Shown one piece after another: positions 22,840 through 34,210 of a stretch of DNA of 64,000 nt. The DNA lies in contig JAUPFV010000003.1 of the NCBI GenBank assembly GCA_036936605.1, positions 102,433,278-102,497,277 of the forward strand. Direction: 5' to 3'. The translations under genes were made by a program, and so were the position numbers. This DNA comes from Limnanthes douglasii subsp. nivea (Eukaryota > Streptophyta > Magnoliopsida > Brassicales > Limnanthaceae). The notes below the pieces were generated by a model that saw nothing but the letters and a program-made list of their open reading frames with translations, was not told the DNA's origin and ran no database searches. How positions within the stretch are numbered: the first letter of the stretch is position 1; each line of letters begins with the position of its first letter.

Positions 22840-24110
22840 TCACAAAGGAAATAAGAACCTGGATTTATTTTCCATAACCATATAGGGACCCTCCCAATTT
22901 CGGGCCATCTTATTGAGGCTCTTTTCCTTAGTATGGAGGAATACCTTCTTTAGAACTTTATCACCAACCTTGAAATCCATCATTCTTACCTTCGAATCGT
23001 TTCTACTCCTCATAAGAGTCTGATAATAAATCATGTTCAGATGAGCTCTAAATTTTTTTCCTCAATCAAATCCAAATGTTCTCTTTTTGGTTCGTCATTC
23101 AGGTCTTCGGAATACTGTGCTACTCTAAAAGAAGGTAAGGTAGATTCTACAGGACTAACAACATTTATCCCATACGTTAAGGCAAAAATAGTTTATTTAG
23201 TAGCCTCTCTAAGAGTTGTTCGACAAGCCCATAACAACTCTTGAAAGATCTTGGGCCATTTCCCTACAGCCCCTGTCAAATTCTTCTTTAAACCTTCTAA
23301 AATAGATGTATTTGTCACCTCTACCTGACCATTTGCATGGGGATGAAAAAATGTAGAAAAATATTGTGTTATCCCACTCGAAGCACAAAAAAAATCCATT
23401 TATTTGTTGTTAAATTAAAGACCGTTATCCGTGGTAATTGTTTGAGGTACCCCAAAGAGACAACAAATAGTGTTTACAATTAATTTAATTACATCATTGG
23501 ATTTTGTTCCATACAATGGTTCAGCCTCTGCCCACTTCGTAAAATAGTCCACTGCCGCAATAATCATTTGACGTCCTCCTGAAGCCATTGGCAATGGTCC
23601 CACAAAGTCTATTCCCTATCTGTCAAAAAAAAATGGACATGAGTGGAACTGCAGGTTTATGAATAGATTTGGAAAATCGTTGATAAGTATCACAACCTCG
23701 AACTAGATTCCTAACGTCGTTCATAATCGAAAGCCAATAATACCCTATAAGCAAAACTCGACGCGTAACGGCTTGAACGCACAATATGTTGAACCCTCTT
23801 CATCATGTAACTTTGAGAGAATTTGATGTGACTCATGTTGCTCAAGCATCGCAATAATGACCTACTCAACACTTTTTGTATAAAACCTCATCTAACACAA
23901 TATAGCCATATGTTTTACCTTTAACTTCTTAACTAGTTGCATATCTTGAGGCAGAGTTCCTCTTAATTGGAAATTCAAAATATTAGTTCTCCAATCACTT
24001 CGAATTACATCTGGAGTGATGAAAACTTCTTCTACATATTTACACTAATCTGAGCGGGTCAAAATCGAAGGACTCTCCTGTAATAAAATCCAAGGGTATT
24101 CTTTTGTGTA
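22840..24110 (-). pseudogene. Element B integrase
   Basis: Minus strand. The core shows GPLPMASGGRQMIIAAVDYF (23603 onward, first aspartate missing from view at a damaged edge), TTDNG (second aspartate), then after a stop HPHANGQVEVTN with the glutamate. The C-terminal region (23034-22840) contains DFKVGDKVLKKVFLHTKEK and WEGPYMV. The zinc-type N-terminus lies near 23750. Stops separate the blocks. Confidence 0.8.
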
Positions 24111-26429
24111 TGCCACGGTTGCCAAAGAATCAACAACTGTATTGTCTTCTCGACTGATATGCTCTACAATAACGTGATCGAACAGAAGAGTCAGATTCCG
24201 AAGCTCTTGAAGATATAAAATCAAATGGTCTTTTTTAACCTTCAGAAATTCCAGCCACTTGATTTGCTACTAACTGGGAATCTATTTCTAAACGAGCTAA
24301 AGTTGCCCCGAAAATTCTCGTAAACCTTAAACCAGCCAATGCAGCTTCATATTCAGCTTCATTGTTTGATGCATGAAGGAAAATTTAATGGATTGAAACA
24401 TTTTTTCCCCAGATAGAGCAATCCACTGAACTCAAGCACTACATCCTAAAATGCTAGAACCCCCATCAGTTCGAACTATCCACATCGAACCGATTGACAA
24501 GACTTTTTTGTTCATTTCTTTGTCTGATCTACTTGAATGGAATTCAACAAGAAAAACTGCTAAGTTTTGGACGTTGATAGCCGTCCAAGGTGAAAAGATG
24601 ATATCAAAATCTCCGAACTCAACTGACCATTTGGTTATCCTCCCAGAAATATCATGGCGTTGTAAAACATTTTTCAGTGGGAATGAAGTTCGAACCTCAA
24701 TAGTGTGAGCTTGAAAATATGGGCGTATTTCTTGGCAACCACTACTAAAGCCAGATCCAATTTTTCAAGATTCAAGTACCTTTTTTCTGCTGCCACTAAA
24801 CTCTTACTGACATAATATAGCGGCTTCAAAATTTCCAAATCTTCACTTATCAACACAACACTTACTGTAAAATCCGATATTGCAATATACAAAGAAAGAT
24901 GTTTTCCAATTTATGGCTTGGACAGTAATTTTGGTGACGAAAATAATTCTTTAATGCTTGAAAAATCTGTTTCACATTCCAAGGTCCACTCAAATTATTT
25001 TAGTCTTCGTATCACTTGGAAGAAAGGGAAATATTTGTTAGAAAATCTTGAAATGAATCTATTAAGAGCAGCTAATCTTCCTTTTAATATTTACACTTCT
25101 TTGATAGCTCGAGGTAATGTCATTAATACTAAAGCCTTTAGTTGTTCTGGGTCAGCTTATATTCCCTTTTCACTACTAATATAACCTAAGAAGTTTCCTG
25201 ATCAAACTCCAAATGTACACTTCTCAAGATTTAACTTCAGTCTAATAGCCCTTAAATTCAAAAAATTCTCTTCTAAATCTTCCAAGTGGTCATCATCTGC
25301 TAAGCTCTTGACCAACATGCCATCAATATACCTCCATATTGTTGCTGATCGGAGAAGCGAAGGTTTTATTCATTAATCTCTGATATGTTGCTCCAACATT
25401 TTTTGACCCAAAGGGCATAACCCTATAAAAATGCAAACCTCAATCTGTGATATAAGTGGTACTCTCTTGATCCTTTGAATACATTTAAATTTGATTATAC
25501 CATACCAATGCATCCATAAAAGAAAATATTATTTTCAGTAGTGGAATCAATCAATTGGTTTATCCGAGGAACGGGGAATGGATCTTTAGGACAAGCTCGA
25601 TTCAGATTTGTGAAGTCGGCGCAGATTCACCATTTCCCATTCTTCTTTTTAACCACCACTGGGTTTTCCGTCCATAAAGGATATTGTGACTCCCTTATAT
25701 GTCTGACCCTTGATAAACGATCCACCTCAGCAACGATAGCTTTTACTTTCTCAAAAGAAAAAGCACATCTTTTTTGTATAATACATTTGACCTTCAGATT
25801 AATTTATAGGCTACGACATATCACTCCAACTGGAACCCCTACCACATCTTCTGTTTTCCAAGAGAAAATATCCAAATTGTGAAATAAAAAATCAACAACT
25901 GTTGACATAAAGTTGAGGTCAGTAAGGTTCCTACTCGATGTACTTTTCTATTAGGAAAAACATATTCCTCTATATTTTCACTTACTGTTAAAGAACTCGG
26001 GGTTTCTCTCGGATCATCAACCCCTTCCTCAAGATCCAAGGTCAACCCCCCTGATTGTTATTCGGCCATTTTATCATCACTGTTTGGCCCTCAAATTTGA
26101 AGAGCTATGGTATAACACTATTTAGTAACCTTCTTATCACTTCGGATGACCCCCACACGATCTCCGATGACATAATTTAAGAATTGGTGGACTGTTGATA
26201 CAAGTGCATACATCCTCGAAAGCCAAGATCTCCGGAAAATGGCATTGTAGCTTGTTGGACAATCCACCACCATGAACAACACCTTGACCTTTTTTCTGGA
26301 AGGTCCCTTTCCCAATCTCACCTCTCCCTTAAACTCCCCAATTACTTGTATCGTTACTCCTGTAAAACCAATGATAGTACATTTTGATTGGGAAATCTAA
26401 GGAGGATTACGTATTCTATCATAAGTTGT
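24111..26429 (-). pseudogene. Element B RT, RNase H, archaeal RNase H and protease end
   Basis: Minus strand from 26429. First the protease end (LGKGPSRKKVKVLFMVVDCP, YNAIFRRSWLSRM). A TAA at 26058-26060 followed by CAA TCA aligns with the protease/RT stop of C and D. RT blocks follow, with the catalytic box reading YIDGM at about 25320 instead of YIDDM. The RT-linked RNase H is at 24892-24674 (KPLYYVSKSLVAAEKRYLN). The second RNase H (FxASNNEAEYE-type wording) is at about 24480-24250. Several stops and frameshifts are present. The upstream part of the protease is on the far side of element C, at 36111. Confidence 0.75.
26425..26429. repeat. Target-site duplication of element C, left copy
   Basis: GTTGT here and GTTGA at 36111-36115 flank element C, a 5-bp duplication with one difference. 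Three extra bases (CTT, 26430-26432) separate the left copy from the LTR start. Confidence 0.55.
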
Positions 26430-26432
26430 CTT

Positions 26433-26850
26433 TGGTGTGGTTTGTTTTTGTCTGAGGGTAAGTTCGTAATTTTTGTTTAGAGTTTTGTGGAAGTTTGTGA
26501 GTATTTAATGTTTGGGTAGAGTGTAGAGGGAGAATTAAGCAGCCTGGTTGTATTTAATTTTCATTACCCTTATTTAATGTTGGTGGTTGGGTATTTATAC
26601 CCTTATATTTAGGTTTCATGGGCTTTCGGGTCGTGTTTAATGGACCCGGGTTGAGTTTAAGGACCCATGAGTTCTAAGTAGGGGAACAGGAAACTTAGTC
26701 AAGAAGTGATTATATTTTAAATACTTTACTTTTGTTCGAATAGTCCAATGGATGATGGTGTCCGAACTGCCTCTCTCCGGATAGGTAGACTTTGTCCGAA
26801 ATGACCATGTCGGTTCGCATAAAACATGGTGACAGAATCCGGACTCATCA
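26433..26850 (-). repeat. Element C left LTR (3' LTR in element sense)
   Basis: Plus-strand ends TGGTGTGG and GACTCATCA. On the minus strand the LTR has the TATA-like GGTATAAATAC. It is partner of 35692-36110. Confidence 0.95.
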
Positions 26851-26864
26851 GTAGCCTCTTTTTA
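26851..26864 (-). promoter_or_regulatory. Element C polypurine tract
   Basis: Element-sense AAAAAGAGGCTAC abuts the 3' LTR. Element D has AAAAAAGGGGCTAC at the matching place. Confidence 0.7.
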
Positions 26865-27177
26865 GGTAGTGTTCAAAGACCTTGGACAAGACCTAGAAAA
26901 CAGTATGTTGCTGGTGACAGTTTCATCCGGACAGGTTTTTCGAACAGTGTTATAGCTTTATCAGGACTGAAAAAAGTTCTTGAAACTTAACAGTTTCTTT
27001 TCAGAGTTCGTAGGACACGTGTCTTCCTCTGGTTTGTTACTTCAGCCGTTTTTTCACCTAGAATTTCGCTCCCACCTTCTCTGAAAAGCAACCTCTTAAT
27101 TTAATGAAGATGCCATCAGCGTCGTTCCCTAATCATTGCAAATCCTTTCGAATCCTCCTAGGTATCAAAGTGTGTTT

Positions 27178-27189
27178 ACTATAAATTAA
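27178..27189 (+). promoter_or_regulatory. TATA box of the element C antisense ORF
   Basis: ACTATAAATTAA lies about 100 bp before the first aORF ATG (27284). The same 12 bases are kept at 58211-58222 (minus strand) in element D within a conserved upstream block, which suggests a dedicated promoter inside the element. Confidence 0.55.
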
Positions 27190-27283
27190 GTACTTCAACA
27201 CTATTTTATCATCATCTTCATACTTACTTTGCCAAATTTCAGAGCTTTCTCTCTCAAACACTAGTTCTTCTTTTTGGTTGTTT

Positions 27284-30241
27284 ATGTTCACATCTAGGAA
27301 TGCTTTAATCAGAGGCGTGTGGCTTAATATATCAGATCTAGAAAAGGCACAAAAAGTTGAAAGGGAAAGGCGCATTGCTGCAAGCCTACCTACCTCCCCC
27401 ATCGACAAACCAGTAACCTCAAACACAGAGCCTGACCAGGGTTCCTCCTCAACAAGAAGTGTCAGACCGAGGAGATTGTTTCAAACCAACCTTTCTCCTA
27501 TTGTCTCAGGCTCATCGGTTCAAAAATCAGAACCCAATGTTGAACCAGGATTAGCAGTTACCAGCTTCAAAAATCCTTCCCCATTTATAGCTATGGGGTC
27601 AGATGCAGATACCTCTCCCAAAAAACTGGTCGATCAAAGAAGAGGCCGGCTGGTTAAAGGGCAGGCTTCCAAAGCCCCCCTTCAGAATCAGGGGCCAAAG
27701 ACAGCAATACAGGGTCAGAGACACCCATAAAAGTACCTAAGAACAGGCTGTCCGGACCGGAGGCCACTAGCTCAAGCCTCCGAAGAGAAACCACCACATC
27801 TGAGCCTCAGCCGGAGGCCAAAGTCCAGGAAAGTATTGAAGCCCAACAGTGCGGAGGTCTGACTGAACCAACTTCTAACTCCCCCCTTCCAAAAACAACT
27901 GAGAATCCCTCCTTGGTAATGGAGGAAGTAATGGAGGACTCTATCGAAGAGGCTCCGTTCGAGTCTGAACCCTCCGGACAAACCAGTGATGCTGTTGCTG
28001 CCAAGAAGGATAAAGGCAAAGAAAAACTATGCCTTAGGCACCCAGATCTACCAGAAATCTTTGAAGGAAAAGTGAGACCTTGTTTCCACAAGGTTAGTGT
28101 TAAATATCTTCTTGCCTTACAAAAAATCACTTATGCTTTCATCCATACAGCCGAATTGGGCCGGATGCGTACGAAGTGGGGTATTCCGGAGAACGTGAAA
28201 ATAATAATCCCCATAGACCCTGAAACCCCAATGGACTGCAGGCTTAGTGAAATAGTCATCTTCACTGAGCTCTTTAACTGGGGGCTAAGGTTTTCCTTAG
28301 ACCCGGAGATAGTTAGGTACTTCCACCTTATCAAACTTTGCCCTAGTCAACTGAGCCCCAACGCCTGGTACACTCTTATGGCCTGCATCATGGCCTCCAG
28401 GCTCTCCGGAATTCCTCTACCAATGGAGGAATTCGCAGCTGTGGCCAGCCTCTGCAGAAATCACCACATTCCCTTCTATCACTTCAACATGGGTGATAAT
28501 TATAAAGCAGTGGATGACCTGCTTCAGTCGGAGAGAAATTGGAGGACTCAATTCTTGTTCGTAAGCGGCGCTTGGGAGAATGGGAGGAAGATCAAAGCCG
28601 GAATTAACCTGAGTCTCCTCACCAGCAAATGGAGAAGTGATCGTAAGGATCCTACCTTGCATTCTCATTTTTACTTTTATCAAATTTGTTTAAACTGACT
28701 GGTCCTGTATTTTTTCTTGACAGAGCTGCCTAAAGACTTCAACGATTATTTAAAGGCTGGACAGACCACTTGCACCAAGATCAACACTTGGGCTGCTGAA
28801 AAGTGGGGTAACCGTTTTCTTGACGCCTTTACCAGAGGCAATTTCGCAAGGTCTCATCTCTGGAACACCATTGGCCGGAGAGACTTGACCTGGGAAGAAC
28901 TTACCACTCCACCCCTCCGGATGTAGTCCTTAAAAGAACACATGCACCGGATGGGTCACTGTACTTGCCAGGCCGAGCCAAGGCCCCAAGTAAGATGAAA
29001 GGCAGAAAATGGAAAGGCAAGAAGGCTGCGGGTGAGGCTAACCCTGCCGAGGTGGAGGAGACTACTCCAACAAACCCAGAGGGGCCAGCCCCGAGCCAGA
29101 TTGATGCTGCTCTGCTAGAAGTGGTGGAGCATGAGAGTGCTAGGGAAGAGGCAAGATCTCCAAAACCCCCAAGGGTTTCTAAGAGAGACCGGAAACGGGG
29201 AGCAGAAAGCAAGGACAGGGAGGCCAAAAAGAAAAAGACCTCCAGGGGTGATGAACTTTCTCTCCGGCCTTCGGATCCCTTCCCTCATGTTGACCCTACT
29301 GATCCAACAAGAGCAGAAGAGATCCCTGGTGACTTTCAAACCGATGAGTTTAGAGGAGGAGACATTAGCATCAATGGTGTTGACATCACAGGGCTTGATG
29401 GACTTGGTGACTATTTTGAAAACCTTCCCAGAGATGACTTTGCTGGGCCTTACCTTCCTCCAAGCACTTCGAACACCGTTACCTTTAATGGTAAAACTTT
29501 CACTGTTTCAAGTGAAAGTGAAGCTATAACTCACTCCATACTGAGTACCGTTCAGCCAGTGTTGGTCCTAGATAAGCAAGTACAAGGTCAGGCAGCAATT
29601 ATTATCTCCCTTAACTCTGACAAGGAAAAACTGTCCAACGACCTCCTCACTGCCACCCAAAATGCTGATGTTTTGAAGGGAGAAAATGAGGAGCTAGAGA
29701 AGATCCAAGAGGGGTGGACCACAAAGGTTGCCACCTTAGAAGATACTATCAAAGACCTCTGGGAAAAGCTGTCTGGATTAGAGAAGGATCTCACATCTTC
29801 AAAAGATGAGGCGAAGGCCAAGGACCAAGTCATCCATAACTTGACAAATGACAAGATTCCCTCGAGAACTCAGTGTCCAAGGCTGCAGAGGAGAAAGCTG
29901 ATCTGCTAAGGGAGCAAGAGGCCAAAATTCAGGCCAAGATTGATGCTTATGCCAACAATGTGATAAACAGTCAAGAGGAGATGTATGCCAAGGTGAAGTC
30001 GGACATGGTTTTGCTGTTTCATGAGAAGTTTCCGAAGAGGAATTTGGGAGACTTATGGAGTTTCGTAGAGTATCGAGACCTTCCCTTTCATACAATGGCT
30101 GAGGGTGACATGTTTGACTTCTCCAGTGCATCCTCATCCGATAAAGAAGAGAACACCGAGGAGAGTCCAGGTGAGGAGAAAGACGACCCCAAGAAGAAGA
30201 AAACAAGTGAGGCTGAGCCTTCTTCAAAGGCTCAATCCTAG
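27284..30241 (+). pseudogene. Element C antisense ORF (Transposase_28-like), spliced
   Basis: Plus-strand gene opposite to gag-pol. Exon 1 (27284-28642) starts at an ATG. It has a Pro/Ser-rich region, then the Transposase_28-type domain (MRTKWGIPENVKI, IVIFTELFNWGLRFSLD, YFHLIKLCPSQLSPNAWYTL) and a block ending GAWENGRKIKAG. A GT-AG intron (28643-28723) precedes exon 2: KDFNDYLKAG, INTWAAEKWGNRF, a Lys/Arg-rich basic stretch (KRDRKRG), a long coiled coil (about 29600-29950), FHEKFPKRNLGDLWSFVEY and an acidic tail ending at 30241. Single-base changes shift the frame near 27675, 28913 and 29858; D is intact at the first two. Such extra ORFs are known from Tat/Retand elements; the biochemical role is unknown. 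Confidence 0.85.
28643..28723 (+). other. Intron of the element C antisense ORF
   Basis: Donor GTAAGGAT and acceptor TTTTTTCTTGACAG, 81 bp. Splicing keeps the frame, joining WRSD to the block starting LPKDFNDYL. The same boundaries are found in element D. Confidence 0.85.
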
Positions 30242-30477
30242 AATACCAATTATCTTTTACCTTTTGTTTTGATTGAACTAAAGTCCTTGGAAGGCCAAGG
30301 CATTTTTGTAACTGTGTCCGGTGTTTGTTCGGACAGATCTGTTTGTTTAGAAAAATTAAAGTCCTTGGATGGCCAAGGCACTTCGGTTATTTTAATGGAT
30401 GTCTTTATTCTGCACAACTCTTGCATTCTTTCATAGTGTTTGTGTCAATTTTGGTGGCTAGTGTTTAAACAGCCCTT
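30242..30477. other. Element C spacer with truncated pol end
   Basis: Non-coding region between the convergent aORF and integrase. It repeats a motif twice (AAAGTCCTTGGA...GGCCAAGGCA at about 30281 and 30358). Compared with D, about 0.7 kb encoding the integrase C-terminus is missing. Confidence 0.6.
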
Positions 30478-31103
30478 AGTTATTTCAGCAGCCCCTTCTA
30501 AATTTTTCTTCAAACCGGACAGTATAGTTCTGTTAGCCACTTCAACCTGACCATTTGATTGTGGGTGGAAAAGTGAAGAGAAACAATGTTGTATACCCCT
30601 AGAGGAACAAAACTCTCCATTTCCTTGTTTTCGAACTGTGGCCCATTGTCTGTTGTTATCTTCTGTGGAATTCCAAATCAGCAACAGATATTGGATAAAA
30701 TGAATTTTATGACAGCTTTTGATGTTGTACCTGCCAGTGGGGCTGCTTCGATCCACTTTGAGAAATAATCAACAACAACAATTATTGTCCTGCGTCCCTC
30801 GGATGCCATAGGTAGAGGTCCTACCAAATCCATCCCCCATCGAGCAAAAGGTATAGGCTCAGAAATTGACTCTAAAGGGATGGTTGGGACATGAATTTCA
30901 TTGCTATATCTCTGGCATGGGTCACACCTTCTCACCAGCTCCTTTGTATCTTCAATTATAGAGGGCCAATAATAACCAGCCAATAAAACTCTCCTTGTTA
31001 GAGCCCTGAATCCACAGTGAGCCGATCCCTCACCATCATGTATTGTTTAAGATTCATCAACCCCCAAACATGGCAAGAGGGGTTTTCTACAGGACTTTTT
31101 ATA
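30478..31103 (-). pseudogene. Element C integrase, C-terminally truncated
   Basis: Minus strand. Zinc-type N-terminus (RRCDPCQRYSNEI), core with FARWGMDLVGPLPMAS (first aspartate) and, after a small frameshift, the DNRQWATV region where D has DNGPQF, then HPQSNGQVEVANRT (glutamate). The coding sense stops after LKKNLEGAA, where it joins the 3' spacer directly. D continues there for about 180 more residues, including the GPY motif, so this is a deletion. Confidence 0.85.
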
Positions 31104-31715
31104 CTATACATCCCTTAGTATGATAAAACCACGAGCCTTGTGCTTCACTTTTCTTGCAATTGATTTATCCGGAGGCAAGATGCCATCGGAGAGAAATTGG
31201 AGGAGAGGAAACCTCCAATCTTGGGGCTGTCCCATCTGTATATCGAAACTTTCTTCTTCCTTACCCATATCGAGTTGAATGGAAGGGCACTCCAGCACAT
31301 GGATCCAAGGATAGGAGTCAATATAGGCTATGGTTGCCAAGGAATCTGCTAGTTCATTTTCTGTTCGGGGTATGTGCTCATAAATGATGCCTTTGAACTT
31401 AAGTGCTTCATTTTTAAGAAGAAGTAAGTACTTCACTAGTTGCTCCTTTTTAGCTTCGGATTAGCCCTATGTATGATGGATAAGAAGCTGGGAATCGCTC
31501 ATCAACTTGACCTTTTTGGCTCCACAAATAAAAGCCAACTTCAAACCAGCTATACCAGCTTCATATTCGGACTCATTGTTAGAAGCCCTGAAAGCAAAGC
31601 ATATAGCCTGGTACATTTTGTCACCATACGGAGAGGTCAAGCATACCCCTGCACCACATCCCATAGTACGTGATCCACCATCTGTCCGGACGACCCAGAA
31701 CTTTTTATCTTTCAT
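31104..31715 (-). pseudogene. Element C archaeal-type RNase H
   Basis: Starts WVVRTDGGSRTMGCGAGV with the first catalytic aspartate, then FRASNNESEYEAGIAGL with the glutamate, and SDSQLLIHH with a further aspartate. A stop and frameshift follow (31467), then KYLLLLKNEALKF and RTENELADSLATIA. This second RNase H between RT/RNase H and integrase defines the Tat group and would help remove the RNA strand during cDNA synthesis. Confidence 0.85.
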
Positions 31716-31918
31716 CTCAGTTGTTTGCTATGTATCCCTATTAAAGTGGAATTCAACTAAGAAATCAGCCACAGCCTGGGCTTTGATTGTTGTTCGAGGA
31801 GCAAAATCAATATCGAAGTCCCCCAACTCCACTGACCACTTAGTCATTCTACTTGAAATGTCTGCCTTTTGAAGAACATTTTTAAAGGGATAGGATGTCC
31901 GGACATAATAGGATGAGC

Positions 31919-33268
31919 CTAAAAATAAGGCCTCATCTTCTTTGCAGCAATTACCAAGGCTAAAGCTAATTTTTCGAGCTTTAAATAGTGTTTTTCTGCA
32001 TCTATCAAGCTCTTGCTGATGTAATACACCGGACAGGGATAATAATCCACCTCCCTAACCAATACAGCACTTATGGCACAACTGGAAACTGCCAAGTATA
32101 CGAAGAGTGACTCTCCGTCAACAGGCTTAAATAAAGTCTTGGGGGAGGATAGATGTTTCTTAATCTCATTGAAGGCCTCATCACACTGTGAAGTCCAGTC
32201 AAATCCTTTTGCACCCTTTAAAGTTTGAAAAAACGGGGAACATCTGTCCCAAGACCTCGAGATGAATCGATTTAATACAGCCAACCTCCCAGTCAACTGT
32301 TGTACTTCTTTAATATTCTGAGGAGGCTCCATTTGGAATAAAACATTAAACTGGTCCAGATCAGCCTGTATTCCTTGCTCACTTATTATATACCCCAAGA
32401 ATTTCCAGGACTGTACTCCGAACACACACTTTTCTGGATTTAGTTTCAAATTTACTTTTACTAAGTTAGCAAAAGTTTCTTGGAGGTCTGCCAAGTGTAG
32501 TTCTTCATCCACACTTTTTACCATCATGTCATCAATTTACACTTCCATATTTCTTCCAATTTGATCAGCAAAAGCTTTGTTCACCATTCTCTGATAAGTA
32601 GCCCCATCATTTTTAACCCAAATGGCATCACCTTGTAACAATGAAGACCCCTATCAGTAACAAACGTGGTATGCTCCCGATCTTTTGGATCTACTTGAAT
32701 CTGATTGTATCCGGAGAAGGCATCCATAAAATACAGTAGCTTATTCCCAGAAGTGGAATCCACCAGCTGATTAATCCGGGGGACCGGATATAAATCTTTT
32801 GGGCAAGCCTTATTGAGATCTGTGAAGTCAATGTACATTTGCCACTTGCCATTTTTCTTTTTCACCAAGACCGGATTGGCTGTCCACAAAGGATACTGAG
32901 ACTCTTTTTATATGCCCCATTTTAGTAAGCCTGTCAACTTCTTGAACAATAACATCAGCCTTTTCCTTAGAAAAAGCCCTTCTCTTTTGTACCACGGGTG
33001 CTATGTCTCTTCGGATGGATAGGTGATGTGATATGATATCTGCTGGAACCCCGGTAACATCAGCATTGCACCAAGCAAAAACATCATAATGGTCTTTTAG
33101 GAACTTCAACATTTTACTCTTCAGTTCGGGTGCCATTTTGGACCCTATCTTTACATTTTTTCCCTCTTTTAAAGAATGTGTTTCAACTTCTTCAACTGGT
33201 ATTAAAACTCCACGGGTCTGTCTGGGGTCATCAATTTCACCCTCACCCCCAGAAGGTCTCTCAAACTG
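31919..33268 (-). pseudogene. Element C reverse transcriptase and RNase H
   Basis: Read from 33268: HVFAW-like entry (YDVFAWCNADVTGVPADI), KEKADVIVQEVDRLTKMGHI, then a +1 frameshift; VLVKKKNGKWQMYIDFTDLN and FMDAFSGYNQIQVD (first palm aspartate); a second frameshift after MPFGLK. The catalytic box reads stop-IDDM because its tyrosine codon became TAA at 32537-32539. The block 32527-31919 then runs through LGYIISEQGI and the RNase H (SLFVYLAVSSCAISAVL). These lesions make the enzyme inactive. Confidence 0.9.
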
Positions 33269-33271
33269 CTA
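33269..33271 (-). other. Conserved stop codon between protease and RT, element C
   Basis: In element sense GAA TAG CAG TTT. The frame is open on both sides. D has GAA TAG CAA TTT at 51432-51434 and B has GAA TAA CAA TCA at 26058-26060. Confidence 0.75.
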
Positions 33272-34210
33272 TTCCTCATTAATACGAACTGCTCCCAACG
33301 TCCGAGGAGCCAGTGCTGTTGCATAACACTCCCTTGCAATCTTTTGGCTGCTCCGAACAACTCCCACTTGTCCTTGCACAACATATTTCAAACATTGGTG
33401 GACTGTTGAGGCCACTGCATGCATCCTAGAGAGCCAAGACCTCCCTAGAATAGCATTGTAACAAGTGGGACAATCCACCACTATAAACAATATTCTAACC
33501 ATATTCTTAAAAGGGCCCTTGCCCAACAAAACTTCTTCTTCGAACTCCCCGATCACATCTGCTGAGCTTCCAGTGAAACCCACAATTGACCTGTTCGAAC
33601 GCTGAATTACCACAGGATTTTTCATCTTTTTGTAGGTAGTTAAAAAGAGGATATTGGCTGAACTCCCAGTATCCACCAGAATTCGTCTTATGTCATTGCC
33701 CCCAATGGATGCTCCTCTGACAACAGCATCTTCATGAGGACCTGCTACATCCCTCAAGTCATCCTCATCGAACACAATGAAGGGGAATTGAATCTGTGAC
33801 TGATAGGAAGTCATGCCTCCCTCCAGCTGGGTAGCTAAAGTATGAGCATTCCTCTTTCTCGAAGAAGCAGTGGGTGCTGTCATGGTATCCCCTCCGAAAA
33901 TTGTGAATGATTCAAAAAAGTTAATAAGCCCGGACACTATGTTGCAATGCTCATCAACGGTGCCCACTCTGTTCCGAGTTGGATCTGGGTCCAAGTATTC
34001 TGACTCTACGTCGAACCTCTCGATTATCACCATAGCACCCTCCGGAGCAGATGTGCCTGCATTGTTTGGAGCAGCCCGAAGATCATTATCTGGCCTATTT
34101 CCTCCTCTTCTTTTAACACATGCACCCAACTTCCCTCTTTCAATTAAATTTTGGATTTCTTGCTTTAAAGCAATACAATCATCAGTGGTGTGGCCGGTAT
34201 CATTATGGTA
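33272..34210 (-). pseudogene. Element C gag C-terminus and aspartic protease
   Basis: After TAG at 34209-34211 the frame resumes with a zinc-binding segment (YHNDTGHTTDDC, one cysteine just before the stop). Then a linker, then the retropepsin-like domain with active-site DTGSSANILFL at about 33645 and the flap/helix wording VDCPTCYNAILGRSWLSRM. The protease would cleave the gag-pol polyprotein. It shares one frame with the downstream RT, separated by the conserved stop at 33269. Confidence 0.85.

Noticed and set aside
27284..30241. Antisense ORF as a captured host gene
   Set aside because: The same gene occurs at the same site in four independent elements, so it belongs to the family.
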